A DNA stretch of 47,672 nucleotides from a virus. The DNA is taken from IMG/VR virus record IMGVR_UViG_3300009285_000106, positions 1-47,672 of that record. One strand, written 5' to 3'. The notes below the pieces were generated by a model. It had not been told where the DNA came from. It made no database searches and worked only from the letters and a program-made list of their open reading frames with translations. Below are positions 1 to 5,689 of this stretch, in pieces. A program made the translations under genes and the position numbers. Positions within the stretch are counted from its first letter, which is position 1; every line of letters begins with the position of its first letter.

Positions 1-150
1 GGCGCGGTTGTGATCGCGGGCAATGCACTCCATGTGTTCTTTGCAGCGACCGAATGTCACCGCTTCCATGCCCGCAGGGCCAACAAAATACCATTCGCCA
101 ACCCTTACTACTACCCATCGCTTACTCATGGCATCATTCATCGCGTCCAT
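1..150 (-). CDS. Hypothetical protein, C-terminus cut by window edge
   Basis: The reading frame runs off the left edge; 50 residues are visible. The ATG at 150 follows GGAGG with a six-base gap, and an in-frame ATG at 153 is the alternative. The visible part includes WVVVRVGEWYFVGP and a Cys pair near the edge. It overlaps the end of the upstream gene by 17 bases. I do not recognise the family. The frame, the ribosome site and the tight packing support a real gene. Confidence 0.55.
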   Translation of the reverse strand, partial: MDAMNDAMSKRWVVVRVGEWYFVGPAGMEAVTFGRCKEHMECIARDHNRA

Positions 151-421
151 CATTGGCCTCCTCCAGTAGTCGTTTGCCTATCCGTATCAGCCCGTCGCGC
201 ATGTCTGACGGCTGCTCCAGTTCGGCCACCAGTTGTTCGATAACGCACCGCATGTAATCTCGCTCCCCGTCGCGGCTTCGGTGGACGGTACGCAATCTCG
301 CCCGCGCCGCCTTATTCCGACCCCGCATGTGGACGCGATAGGCACGAGGGATAGTCGGCTCATAGAGTGGCCGCGTCTCAGTTTTGGTGGTGATCGTATT
401 TGTGAACATACCGTCTGGCAT
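134..421 (-). CDS. Hypothetical basic protein, 95 aa
   Basis: I chose the ATG at 421 because GGAGGAG sits six bases upstream; the GTG two codons earlier is too close to that site. The middle is rich in Arg and Lys (RVHMRGRNKAARARLR) and the C-terminal half looks helical and acidic. It overlaps the next gene. Nothing in the sequence gives a function. Confidence 0.6.
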   Translation of the reverse strand: MPDGMFTNTITTKTETRPLYEPTIPRAYRVHMRGRNKAARARLRTVHRSRDGERDYMRCVIEQLVAELEQPSDMRDGLIRIGKRLLEEANDGRDE

Positions 422-423
422 TG

Positions 424-477
424 TCACTCCTCCAGTGTGGCCTCGATCTCGGCAATCTTGCGGATAAGCCAGGTCAT
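424..477 (-). CDS. Possible 17-residue peptide
   Basis: A short frame, MTWLIRKIAEIEATLEE, starts 8-10 bases after GAGAGG. Its stop overlaps the ribosome site of the next gene. It lies exactly between two better supported genes, so it may be a coupled peptide or simply spacer. Length alone makes this uncertain. Confidence 0.3.
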   Translation of the reverse strand: MTWLIRKIAEIEATLEE

Positions 478-488
478 TTACACACCTC

Positions 489-584
489 TCACTTGCCTCG
501 ATAGATAGCTATAACAATCTGCGTGAATGACAGCCAGAAAATCGACGCTGCCAGCACTATAATTGCGTCTGCAATCGCTTCCAT
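489..584 (-). CDS. Single-span membrane microprotein, 31 aa
   Basis: A strong GGAGGAG site precedes the ATG at 584. The protein is almost entirely one hydrophobic helix (roughly residues 5-28, AIIVLAASIFWLSFTQIVIA) followed by a positive end, YRGK, which suggests the C-terminus stays in the cytoplasm. It sits between two small genes of the early unit. Function is unknown; similar short spans recur elsewhere in the window. Confidence 0.6.
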   Translation of the reverse strand: MEAIADAIIVLAASIFWLSFTQIVIAIYRGK

Positions 585-611
585 TGTTACTCCTCCGGCG
601 GCTACCCGCCA

Positions 612-767
612 TCACTGCTGCCGTTTTGGTATCGCGGTTACTGGGATATTACGTTTCCATTCAGGCCAAGATGCTACTTCTTCCGATGCTCTCTCCAGCG
701 CAACGGCGAATTCCTCTGGGGTGCTGGTAAGCTCCCTCGCAAACTTGTATTTCTTCTTGCGCGGCAT
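612..767 (-). CDS. Hypothetical protein, 51 aa
   Basis: The ATG at 767 follows AGAGGGA, which lies over the last codons of the upstream gene, so translation is probably coupled. The N-terminus is basic (MPRKKKYKF), followed by an amphipathic helix with TPEEFAVALERASEE. No family recognised. Confidence 0.65.
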   Translation of the reverse strand: MPRKKKYKFARELTSTPEEFAVALERASEEVASWPEWKRNIPVTAIPKRQQ

Positions 768-769
768 TG

Positions 770-970
770 TCATCCCTCTGGCAGGAACTTAATTGTGATA
801 TGGCTACCGCTACTATGATCAATTAAATCGGATACATCCATTACTCGCACCCATCCGCTTCCTTCGCATTCATGACATGCGACAGTCGGGCCAGCTGTGG
901 ACGTACCAGCGGGAAACATCGGTAGTCTACCAGCCCCTCGGCATACAGGGCACAATTCAGCGTGTGACAT
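770..970 (-). CDS. Small zinc-finger protein, DnaJ-type CxxCxGxG motifs
   Basis: The 66-residue protein has two Cys pairs near residues 7-10 (CPVCRGAG) and 32-35 (CHECEGSG). This is the CxxCxGxG pattern of the DnaJ zinc-binding domain, likely holding one zinc ion. No J-domain is present, so a chaperone role is not implied. Short proteins of this type are common in phage early regions. The C-terminal part is an unrelated acidic/hydrophobic tail. Confidence 0.7.
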   Translation of the reverse strand: MSHAELCPVCRGAGRLPMFPAGTSTAGPTVACHECEGSGWVRVMDVSDLIDHSSGSHITIKFLPEG

Positions 971-1001
971 GGCTCACTCCTCCGGCGGATACTGGCCGCC
1001 A

Positions 1002-1487
1002 TTAAATGTGTTTCCATATCCTTCTTTGATTAATTGCTGCGGCATGTGACACGCTGATGTTAAAGTTTTTAGCTATTGTACGGTACGTCACTATACCCGT
1101 ATTACATAGAGCGCGAATCAATAACACTGATCCCTCACTAAGAATTGCAAAATGATTATCACAACCCTTTAGTGGATGATTTCTTTTCTTGCGCATCATA
1201 TCTTGTATATTATCGCGCTGTGTCCCACAGAATAAGTGATTTGGATTACAACATAAACCATTATCACATGTATGTAAAACGAATGGCTTGTCTTTAGTTA
1301 AAATACCACCACTTAATTTATAAGCTATTCTATGTGCTAAATCTCTTTTACAATAAATCATAAACCTTCCATATCCCTTGTTTCCTTTATGGGTAGTTCC
1401 TGACATCCAATTCCAGCATTCTTCCGGCCCACGCATATCAACATGACTCCAAAATATTGCCTGAGATTGACCAATCCTATGTGTCAT
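1002..1487 (-). CDS. HNH homing-type endonuclease with C-terminal helix-turn-helix
   Basis: The 161-residue protein has an N-terminal ECWNW element, then an HNH_3-type core (LAHRIAYKL, then HTCDNGLCCNPNHLFCGT, followed by RDNIQDM). These are the residues expected for zinc- and metal-binding in a nicking endonuclease. The end (TYRTIAKNFNISVSHAAAI) reads as a helix-turn-helix for target binding. The gene is visibly richer in A and T than its neighbours, which fits recent acquisition as a selfish gene. Its start overlaps the upstream stop by four bases (ATGA). Confidence 0.88.
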   Translation of the reverse strand: MTHRIGQSQAIFWSHVDMRGPEECWNWMSGTTHKGNKGYGRFMIYCKRDLAHRIAYKLSGGILTKDKPFVLHTCDNGLCCNPNHLFCGTQRDNIQDMMRKKRNHPLKGCDNHFAILSEGSVLLIRALCNTGIVTYRTIAKNFNISVSHAAAINQRRIWKHI

Positions 1488-2254
1488 ATTTCATCCTTTC
1501 CCGGCTGCCAGTCTATCGGCTTGGGTGCGGACCGTTTCACTATCGGAATCCACAATGAGTGATCGCGGCAATTGCCTAATTCCTCTGGCGCACCACAGAT
1601 TCCATTGCCAAATCCATACCCGCAGGTATCGCAGTCGTGCAGCACATTATGCCGCTCCTTGCCGTCTCGCGGGATGCGATTAAAAGAGGGCTTGACTGGC
1701 TCGGCATCTGGGACAAGCATGAGGATTTGTGCTGGACCATCTATCCGATCACTATTAGATTTAATGGCACAATTATTATCTGACAAATACCACTCCTTAT
1801 ATTTAGGTATTCGATATTGTTTGGCGTCCTTAAAGTGAAATGCTTTTGGGACGGGAAAATCATTTGCAAAGTAACCAGCTACTTCAAATCTCTCGCTCTG
1901 CGCAGGTTTGCTGGCGGAAGGTTCCGCGCTCATATCCTCCTCGCAACGGCTGTCGGGGAATAGATCGGGCGGCTCCTGCTCAATAAAGTGCTCAATAATA
2001 TCCACGGCGACCTCTCGTATGTATTTGCCGTCATCCGTGACCGCATGTTGGTCAAGTTCCATAATCAGAAGATCACCATCCTCCCGCGTCAGCAGTTGCT
2101 CCGTCTCCACGAGGGAGTCAAGAGTTGTGACAATATGACGAATGCTGATAAGAGATTCACGTGTCCCCGCCTCTACCTGAGCAAGGTCATACGCCCAAGC
2201 CATTCCACAGATACGCACCTTCAGCGCATCCGCCATCTCCTTCGTGAGTCGCAT
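1484..2254 (-). CDS. Hypothetical protein, 256 aa, Cys-containing C-terminal part
   Basis: The N-terminal half is helical and acidic. After about residue 120 come an AGYF element, then GPAQILMLVPDAEPV, and a Cys cluster (CDTCGYGFGNGIC) that could bind zinc. The GP..IL.LVPD block recurs in the 462-residue protein at 11159-12547, suggesting a shared module. It overlaps the downstream HNH gene by four bases and starts two bases after the upstream stop. Function unknown. Confidence 0.7.
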   Translation of the reverse strand: MRLTKEMADALKVRICGMAWAYDLAQVEAGTRESLISIRHIVTTLDSLVETEQLLTREDGDLLIMELDQHAVTDDGKYIREVAVDIIEHFIEQEPPDLFPDSRCEEDMSAEPSASKPAQSERFEVAGYFANDFPVPKAFHFKDAKQYRIPKYKEWYLSDNNCAIKSNSDRIDGPAQILMLVPDAEPVKPSFNRIPRDGKERHNVLHDCDTCGYGFGNGICGAPEELGNCRDHSLWIPIVKRSAPKPIDWQPGKDEI

Positions 2255-2255
2255 G

Positions 2256-2645
2256 TCAAGCCTCCCTCGCTATTTCGTCAACCGATTTTCCGCAGATTTT
2301 ACAGATGACATGCTGTCCTGGCTGTAAATGCTCTTGGATATGCCGAACGAACTTGTCACCCGCCGATAGGTTAGAAACATCCACGCTTTCATAAGTGGCG
2401 TCAAATATGTCAGGTTTGCATGGGTACTTCTCGCCCTTAACACCGGTGATTATCCAGTCGCCGGGGGTAACTTCACCAAGTCCTTCGAGCGTTTTTATCC
2501 CCCACGCATACCATGTATTGCTGACCCCATCCACGCTCTGCGTATGCTCTGCCGCGTACTGTTCAACGCCATCGGGCCACGGTAGCATAGTAGGGAAAAA
2601 TTCTTCGGCCTCAATCACCACTGGTTTCTTGCGATACTTTGCCAT
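2256..2645 (-). CDS. Conserved phage protein with PGDWI motif, 129 aa
   Basis: The start MAKYRKKPVVIEA and the central PGDWIITGVKGEKYPCKPDIF block are typical of a widespread small phage protein of unknown function. A CKIC pair lies near the C-terminus. The ATG at 2645 lies just after GAGGAGGAG, which also encodes the end of the upstream gene. I recognise the family but no role is established for it. Confidence 0.8.
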   Translation of the reverse strand: MAKYRKKPVVIEAEEFFPTMLPWPDGVEQYAAEHTQSVDGVSNTWYAWGIKTLEGLGEVTPGDWIITGVKGEKYPCKPDIFDATYESVDVSNLSAGDKFVRHIQEHLQPGQHVICKICGKSVDEIAREA

Positions 2646-2646
2646 G

Positions 2647-2814
2647 TCACTCCTCCTCGGGTGCCGTTAGTATGCGGGCCTTTCGTTCGGTGATAGTATG
2701 AGTGTCAATCATACGGTTTAATCGAGCGAGTATTACCCCATGATTGACACAGATCGGCATGGCCTCGCGTTTCAGCATATCGGCCTCATCAGGTGTCAGA
2801 AAGCGGTCAGGCAT
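2647..2814 (-). CDS. Hypothetical protein, 55 aa
   Basis: The ATG at 2814 has an excellent GAGGAGG ribosome site. The 55 residues look helical (FLTPDEADMLKREAMP, then VILARLNRMIDTHTITER). The three closing Glu codons double as the ribosome site of the next gene. Packing and ribosome site make this a confident gene, but it has no recognised family. Confidence 0.72.
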   Translation of the reverse strand: MPDRFLTPDEADMLKREAMPICVNHGVILARLNRMIDTHTITERKARILTAPEEE

Positions 2815-2845
2815 CGTCAAGCCTCCTCACTATGCTCGCCTGCAC

Positions 2846-3184
2846 CTATTTGCGCGTGTCGGCGGTATGGTCCTCGACCAGTGCGCCACAGTGAGCACAG
2901 AATATAACCACGTCATCGGTGTCCGTCTCCCAATCATTGTTGCACACAGAGCACACGTCTTTTCTGATGCGCTCAATTTCAAGCGCCACAATGTCTTGTG
3001 AGCGATGGTCGCGCAGGAAGGCATGGAAGTCATTGGCCCATCCCTCCAAATCCTTCGCGGTATCTTCCAATGACTTCCTATAATGGAATAAATATGACGG
3101 CGGCTCGGCGTTCACTCGAACATCAACAAGACGGTTGACACGTTGCGCAATTTTCGGCATTACGACTGCTTTTGTTTCGTTCAT
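2846..3184 (-). CDS. Zinc-ribbon protein, 112 aa
   Basis: A helical N-terminal region (about residues 10-75) is followed by two Cys pairs, CSVC and CAHC, about 18 residues apart, which form a likely zinc ribbon. The ATG overlaps the stop of the upstream 24-residue frame (ATGA), with AAAGGTGGG just ahead. Role unknown; nucleic-acid or protein contact is only an inference. Confidence 0.7.
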   Translation of the reverse strand: MNETKAVVMPKIAQRVNRLVDVRVNAEPPSYLFHYRKSLEDTAKDLEGWANDFHAFLRDHRSQDIVALEIERIRKDVCSVCNNDWETDTDDVVIFCAHCGALVEDHTADTRK

Positions 3185-3255
3185 CTTCCCACCTTTCTAA
3201 CCGCGCCCCGGATCAGCCACAGGGCGGCAAAGTAGATGTCACGCAGGGCGGTCAA
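3181..3255 (-). CDS. Possible membrane microprotein, 24 aa, TTG start
   Basis: The frame starts at TTG, 5-6 bases after AGAGGA. It reads a hydrophobic helix RDIYFAALWLIRGAV with a basic end and finishes in ATGA over the next start. It overlaps the upstream gene by 17 bases. The sense of the residues (aromatic, hydrophobic, flanked by Arg) looks like coding, but the TTG start and short length keep it tentative. Confidence 0.45.
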   Translation of the reverse strand: MTALRDIYFAALWLIRGAVRKVGR

Positions 3256-3469
3256 GGTTGTCCTCTTCCGCGAGTGTTATGTCATCGACCTTTATAGAGG
3301 TAATCTCCCCAACCCAGTCTTGTAGCCATTTTATATTGCCATCCCACATTTCAGCGAATGTGATTGCCCTTGACCGATAAGCGTCTTTACGCATTACCTC
3401 AAAACCGGACCGCGCCTCGAACTCATTTATGACCTCCATCTGCCGGGCAGTAAACCGTCGCTTGTTCAC
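3239..3469 (-). CDS. Hypothetical protein, 76 aa
   Basis: The GTG at 3469 was preferred over the upstream ATG because AAGGAGG lies five bases before it and it overlaps the upstream stop by four bases (GTGA). The sequence has RRFTARQMEVINEFEARSG and later WDGNIKWLQDWVGEI, probably a small alpha/beta fold. No family recognised. Confidence 0.65.
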   Translation of the reverse strand: MNKRRFTARQMEVINEFEARSGFEVMRKDAYRSRAITFAEMWDGNIKWLQDWVGEITSIKVDDITLAEEDNLDRPA

Positions 3470-4176
3470 ATCACCCTCCTTACCGTTGGCAGCCAGACGA
3501 TCGGGTTCGCGTCCCATGTGTGGCCGCGCCGGGAGAAATCGGCGTCGAATTGGGCGCGGAAAGAATCAATGAAGTATTCTGGTTCACCGGGTTTGCGAAT
3601 GTAACTGACCCCACAGACCACACATTCTTGCCACGTCACTTCCTGCACCCTTTTGCAGCCCGGCTCGGCAGTGACCTCAAGGGTGAAGCGAGACGCCCAC
3701 GCGGGCATCGTGACGGGAGAACGCCAGCGAGTCGGGCCGTGACCAGCAGACCATGACATTTTGCCGGTATTTGTGTCTGTGGCATATCCTGCTTTCCGCC
3801 CATCGAGATAAGATTCTCCAGCGTATCGCAGGAATTGGTTAATATCCGGTACTCGCAACCATTCTTGCCGTGCATAGCCGTCCGCTCGGTAGTCTACGGC
3901 GATTGATTGCTTGCTATAATTCCATGCACCAACCCGCCACGTCTCCTTCCCTATGAGCCGGTCGCCGGTGCGCCAGGGGCAACGGGCATTCCACACCTCG
4001 TCGCCATTATCGTCCCAACCAACCCATAGACCCGTTATGCCGCGCTTAACGCGCACTCTGTTTGACCAACTCATATTCATTGGCGGCTGCTTCTTGCACG
4101 GCCGCACAAGCAGCGTCACCGTCCCGTCGAGCAGGCCGGGAATCTCATGGGGGAATGGGAAGAAGGTGTGGGTCAT
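3466..4176 (-). CDS. Phage ASCH/PUA-like protein, 236 aa
   Basis: The motif order resembles a common phage protein related to the ASCH fold: VRPCKKQPP near residue 25, GDRLIGKETWRV near residue 72, then RWRSPVTMPAWASRFTLEV around residue 150 and QEVTW. A CVVC pair lies in the C-terminal third. ASCH and PUA-like domains bind RNA or modified nucleotides, but the role of the phage versions is not known. It overlaps the following 112-residue ASCH protein by four bases, so the two are translated together. Confidence 0.72.
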   Translation of the reverse strand: MTHTFFPFPHEIPGLLDGTVTLLVRPCKKQPPMNMSWSNRVRVKRGITGLWVGWDDNGDEVWNARCPWRTGDRLIGKETWRVGAWNYSKQSIAVDYRADGYARQEWLRVPDINQFLRYAGESYLDGRKAGYATDTNTGKMSWSAGHGPTRWRSPVTMPAWASRFTLEVTAEPGCKRVQEVTWQECVVCGVSYIRKPGEPEYFIDSFRAQFDADFSRRGHTWDANPIVWLPTVRRVM

Positions 4177-4511
4177 GGTTTGGCCTCCAATACCTCGAAC
4201 TCAATTACCCATAGTTCTTTTTTGGGACCGCCCATCATGGCAATATATTCCTCCTTGTCGTGCCAATACCGCAGACCGCCCTCACGCTCAAAATGCGAGT
4301 TCGGCATGTCGGTGAGGCGCTGACGGTATGGCGCGCTGGTAAGGTGTACCTGGCCGATCTTTTTCCCGCCGGCGCGTGGGTTCTTATCGTATGCATCCAC
4401 GATGTCCCCGGCGTGGAACTTCCGTGCATATTCTGTTGTCCAGTCCCGGCGCGTCACCGTCTTGGTGCGGTCGAGGATCGACGGCGTTGTCCATGCGAAA
4501 GAGATTATCAT
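4173..4511 (-). CDS. ASCH-domain protein, 112 aa
   Basis: The N-terminal ISFAWTTPSILDRTKTVTRR block is the signature of the ASCH superfamily, a small beta-barrel related to PUA domains. GDIVDAYDKNPR and the C-terminal strand ELWVIEFEVLEA fit the rest of the barrel. Some ASCH proteins cleave RNA or act on modified nucleosides, but no catalytic assignment is possible here. It is coupled to genes on both sides by four-base overlaps. Confidence 0.8.
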   Translation of the reverse strand: MIISFAWTTPSILDRTKTVTRRDWTTEYARKFHAGDIVDAYDKNPRAGGKKIGQVHLTSAPYRQRLTDMPNSHFEREGGLRYWHDKEEYIAMMGGPKKELWVIEFEVLEAKP

Positions 4512-4711
4512 GTCTCCTCCTCCGGCACATGCACGGTACGCCCCTGTTCGAGCATCCGGGCATGTTGGGTACAGTAGTCGTCGTTGGGGCCGTGACCACG
4601 CTTATGTCGGCACTGGTGGGGTGGCCAGCCCGTCCATGCGGCACCGCTGGCTACTTCCGTGATGCACCATGCTTTATTTTCGGGAACACGGCATTTGCCA
4701 TATCGTCTCAC
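4508..4711 (-). CDS. Small Cys/His-rich phage protein, 67 aa
   Basis: The order is C (KCRVP), then AWC, then CRHKRGHGPNDDYCTQHAR. The Cys/His spacing suggests zinc binding. Proteins with HxCxxxRGHGPDxxYCxxH are frequent in phage early regions, without a known role. Four-base overlaps at both ends. Confidence 0.7.
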   Translation of the reverse strand: MRRYGKCRVPENKAWCITEVASGAAWTGWPPHQCRHKRGHGPNDDYCTQHARMLEQGRTVHVPEEET

Positions 4712-4941
4712 TCTGCGCCCCCTGTCGCGTTTATAAATCTGCGAACGAGCCAGTGCATTTTATCGGGTATTGACAGATGATCACCGCGCATCCTGTCATA
4801 AATTGGAACCCATTCGCCATCACAAAATACCTGCTGAAGTTGCCACATGCCCTTACCCGCCCTGTGCTGATACCCGTTTTCATGGAGCCATGCGATGAAA
4901 TCGGCGTACTTATTCCGGTGTAGCAGATTGCGAGCGCTCAC
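4708..4941 (-). CDS. Hypothetical protein, 77 aa
   Basis: The protein has two helical blocks, YADFIAWLHENGYQHR near the start and PDKMHWLVRRFINA near the end, with an aromatic-rich middle. It is joined to neighbours by four-base overlaps. No family recognised. Confidence 0.65.
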   Translation of the reverse strand: MSARNLLHRNKYADFIAWLHENGYQHRAGKGMWQLQQVFCDGEWVPIYDRMRGDHLSIPDKMHWLVRRFINATGGAE

Positions 4942-5480
4942 TCTACGCCTCCTGTCGCGTCCGCCGGGGTGAGGGCGGCACGGAGCACCCTCACCGGACA
5001 GGACAGTGTATGCTCAATCAGCCGCCAATCCGCGTGACTTGCTTGGCAGCACTCGCAGTAGTAAATATCGGGGTTTATACCCAATGTCCCACGCCACCCG
5101 ATACTATCCTGAATGGCTATCGCCGCCTTCTCAATACGAGTAAGCCGCTCCTTCTCCGCTGTCAGACGTACGGCATCAGCCATGAATGCATCAGCGGCTT
5201 TCCCTGCGAGTTCAGCGGCAGTAATTACGACTTTTCGTTCCATTGTAAGCCGCTCATTCTCCGCCCGCAGCGCGTCCCGCTCAGCGGCGGCAATATCGTA
5301 TGCCTCGCCAAGTGCCTTAATCCGAGCAGCACGGAGATCGCTCGTTGCCCGCTCCGGCGCAAGGTGGGCGGTAACACGAGACTCGAACTCATTAGTCAAC
5401 TCTTCCTCACCCCACTTGTCACAGAGTATCGCGGTATTGGCCAAACTATTTGCCAGCGCCCTATCGTTTCTCTCGTTCAT
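4938..5480 (-). CDS. Coiled-coil protein with zinc-like C-terminal motif, 180 aa
   Basis: Residues 40-120 form a long Ala/Glu/Arg-rich coiled coil (AAERDALRAENERL, then AVRLTAEKERL). The C-terminal part has CECC, then H and SCPVRVLRAAL, a possible zinc site. Overlaps at both ends are four bases. It could be an oligomerising accessory protein, but no role can be assigned. Confidence 0.65.
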   Translation of the reverse strand: MNERNDRALANSLANTAILCDKWGEEELTNEFESRVTAHLAPERATSDLRAARIKALGEAYDIAAAERDALRAENERLTMERKVVITAAELAGKAADAFMADAVRLTAEKERLTRIEKAAIAIQDSIGWRGTLGINPDIYYCECCQASHADWRLIEHTLSCPVRVLRAALTPADATGGVE

Positions 5481-5689
5481 GCCTTCCCTCCTGTGAGTTC
5501 TGCCAGCCGTTTCATTGCCGCCTCGTCCTTGCCGTACCGTAGCCTGAAGTCAGAGACAGGTAGAAATTCATGGCGTTGGCCGGGCCAACAGATTTCAATT
5601 CTGGTGGATACGACCCGTTGACGCTTACCTTGGACATATTGATGGTATTTAATGCGTGGCAGCGACAGGTCAAGCGGAGAGGCGGTCAT
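5477..5689 (-). CDS. Hypothetical protein, 70 aa
   Basis: The start overlaps the stop of the DNA methyltransferase by four bases. The residues are basic in the centre (KYHQYVQGKRQRVV), followed by ICWPGQRHEF and a helical end. No family recognised. Its position suggests it is translated with the methyltransferase. Confidence 0.65.
   Translation of the reverse strand: MTASPLDLSLPRIKYHQYVQGKRQRVVSTRIEICWPGQRHEFLPVSDFRLRYGKDEAAMKRLAELTGGKA

Noticed and set aside
3185-3238. Possible fourth copy of the structured element (ACCGCGCCCCGG)
   Set aside because: Only one end resembles the repeat; the partner arm and inner hairpins are missing and the stretch is better explained by a small coding frame.
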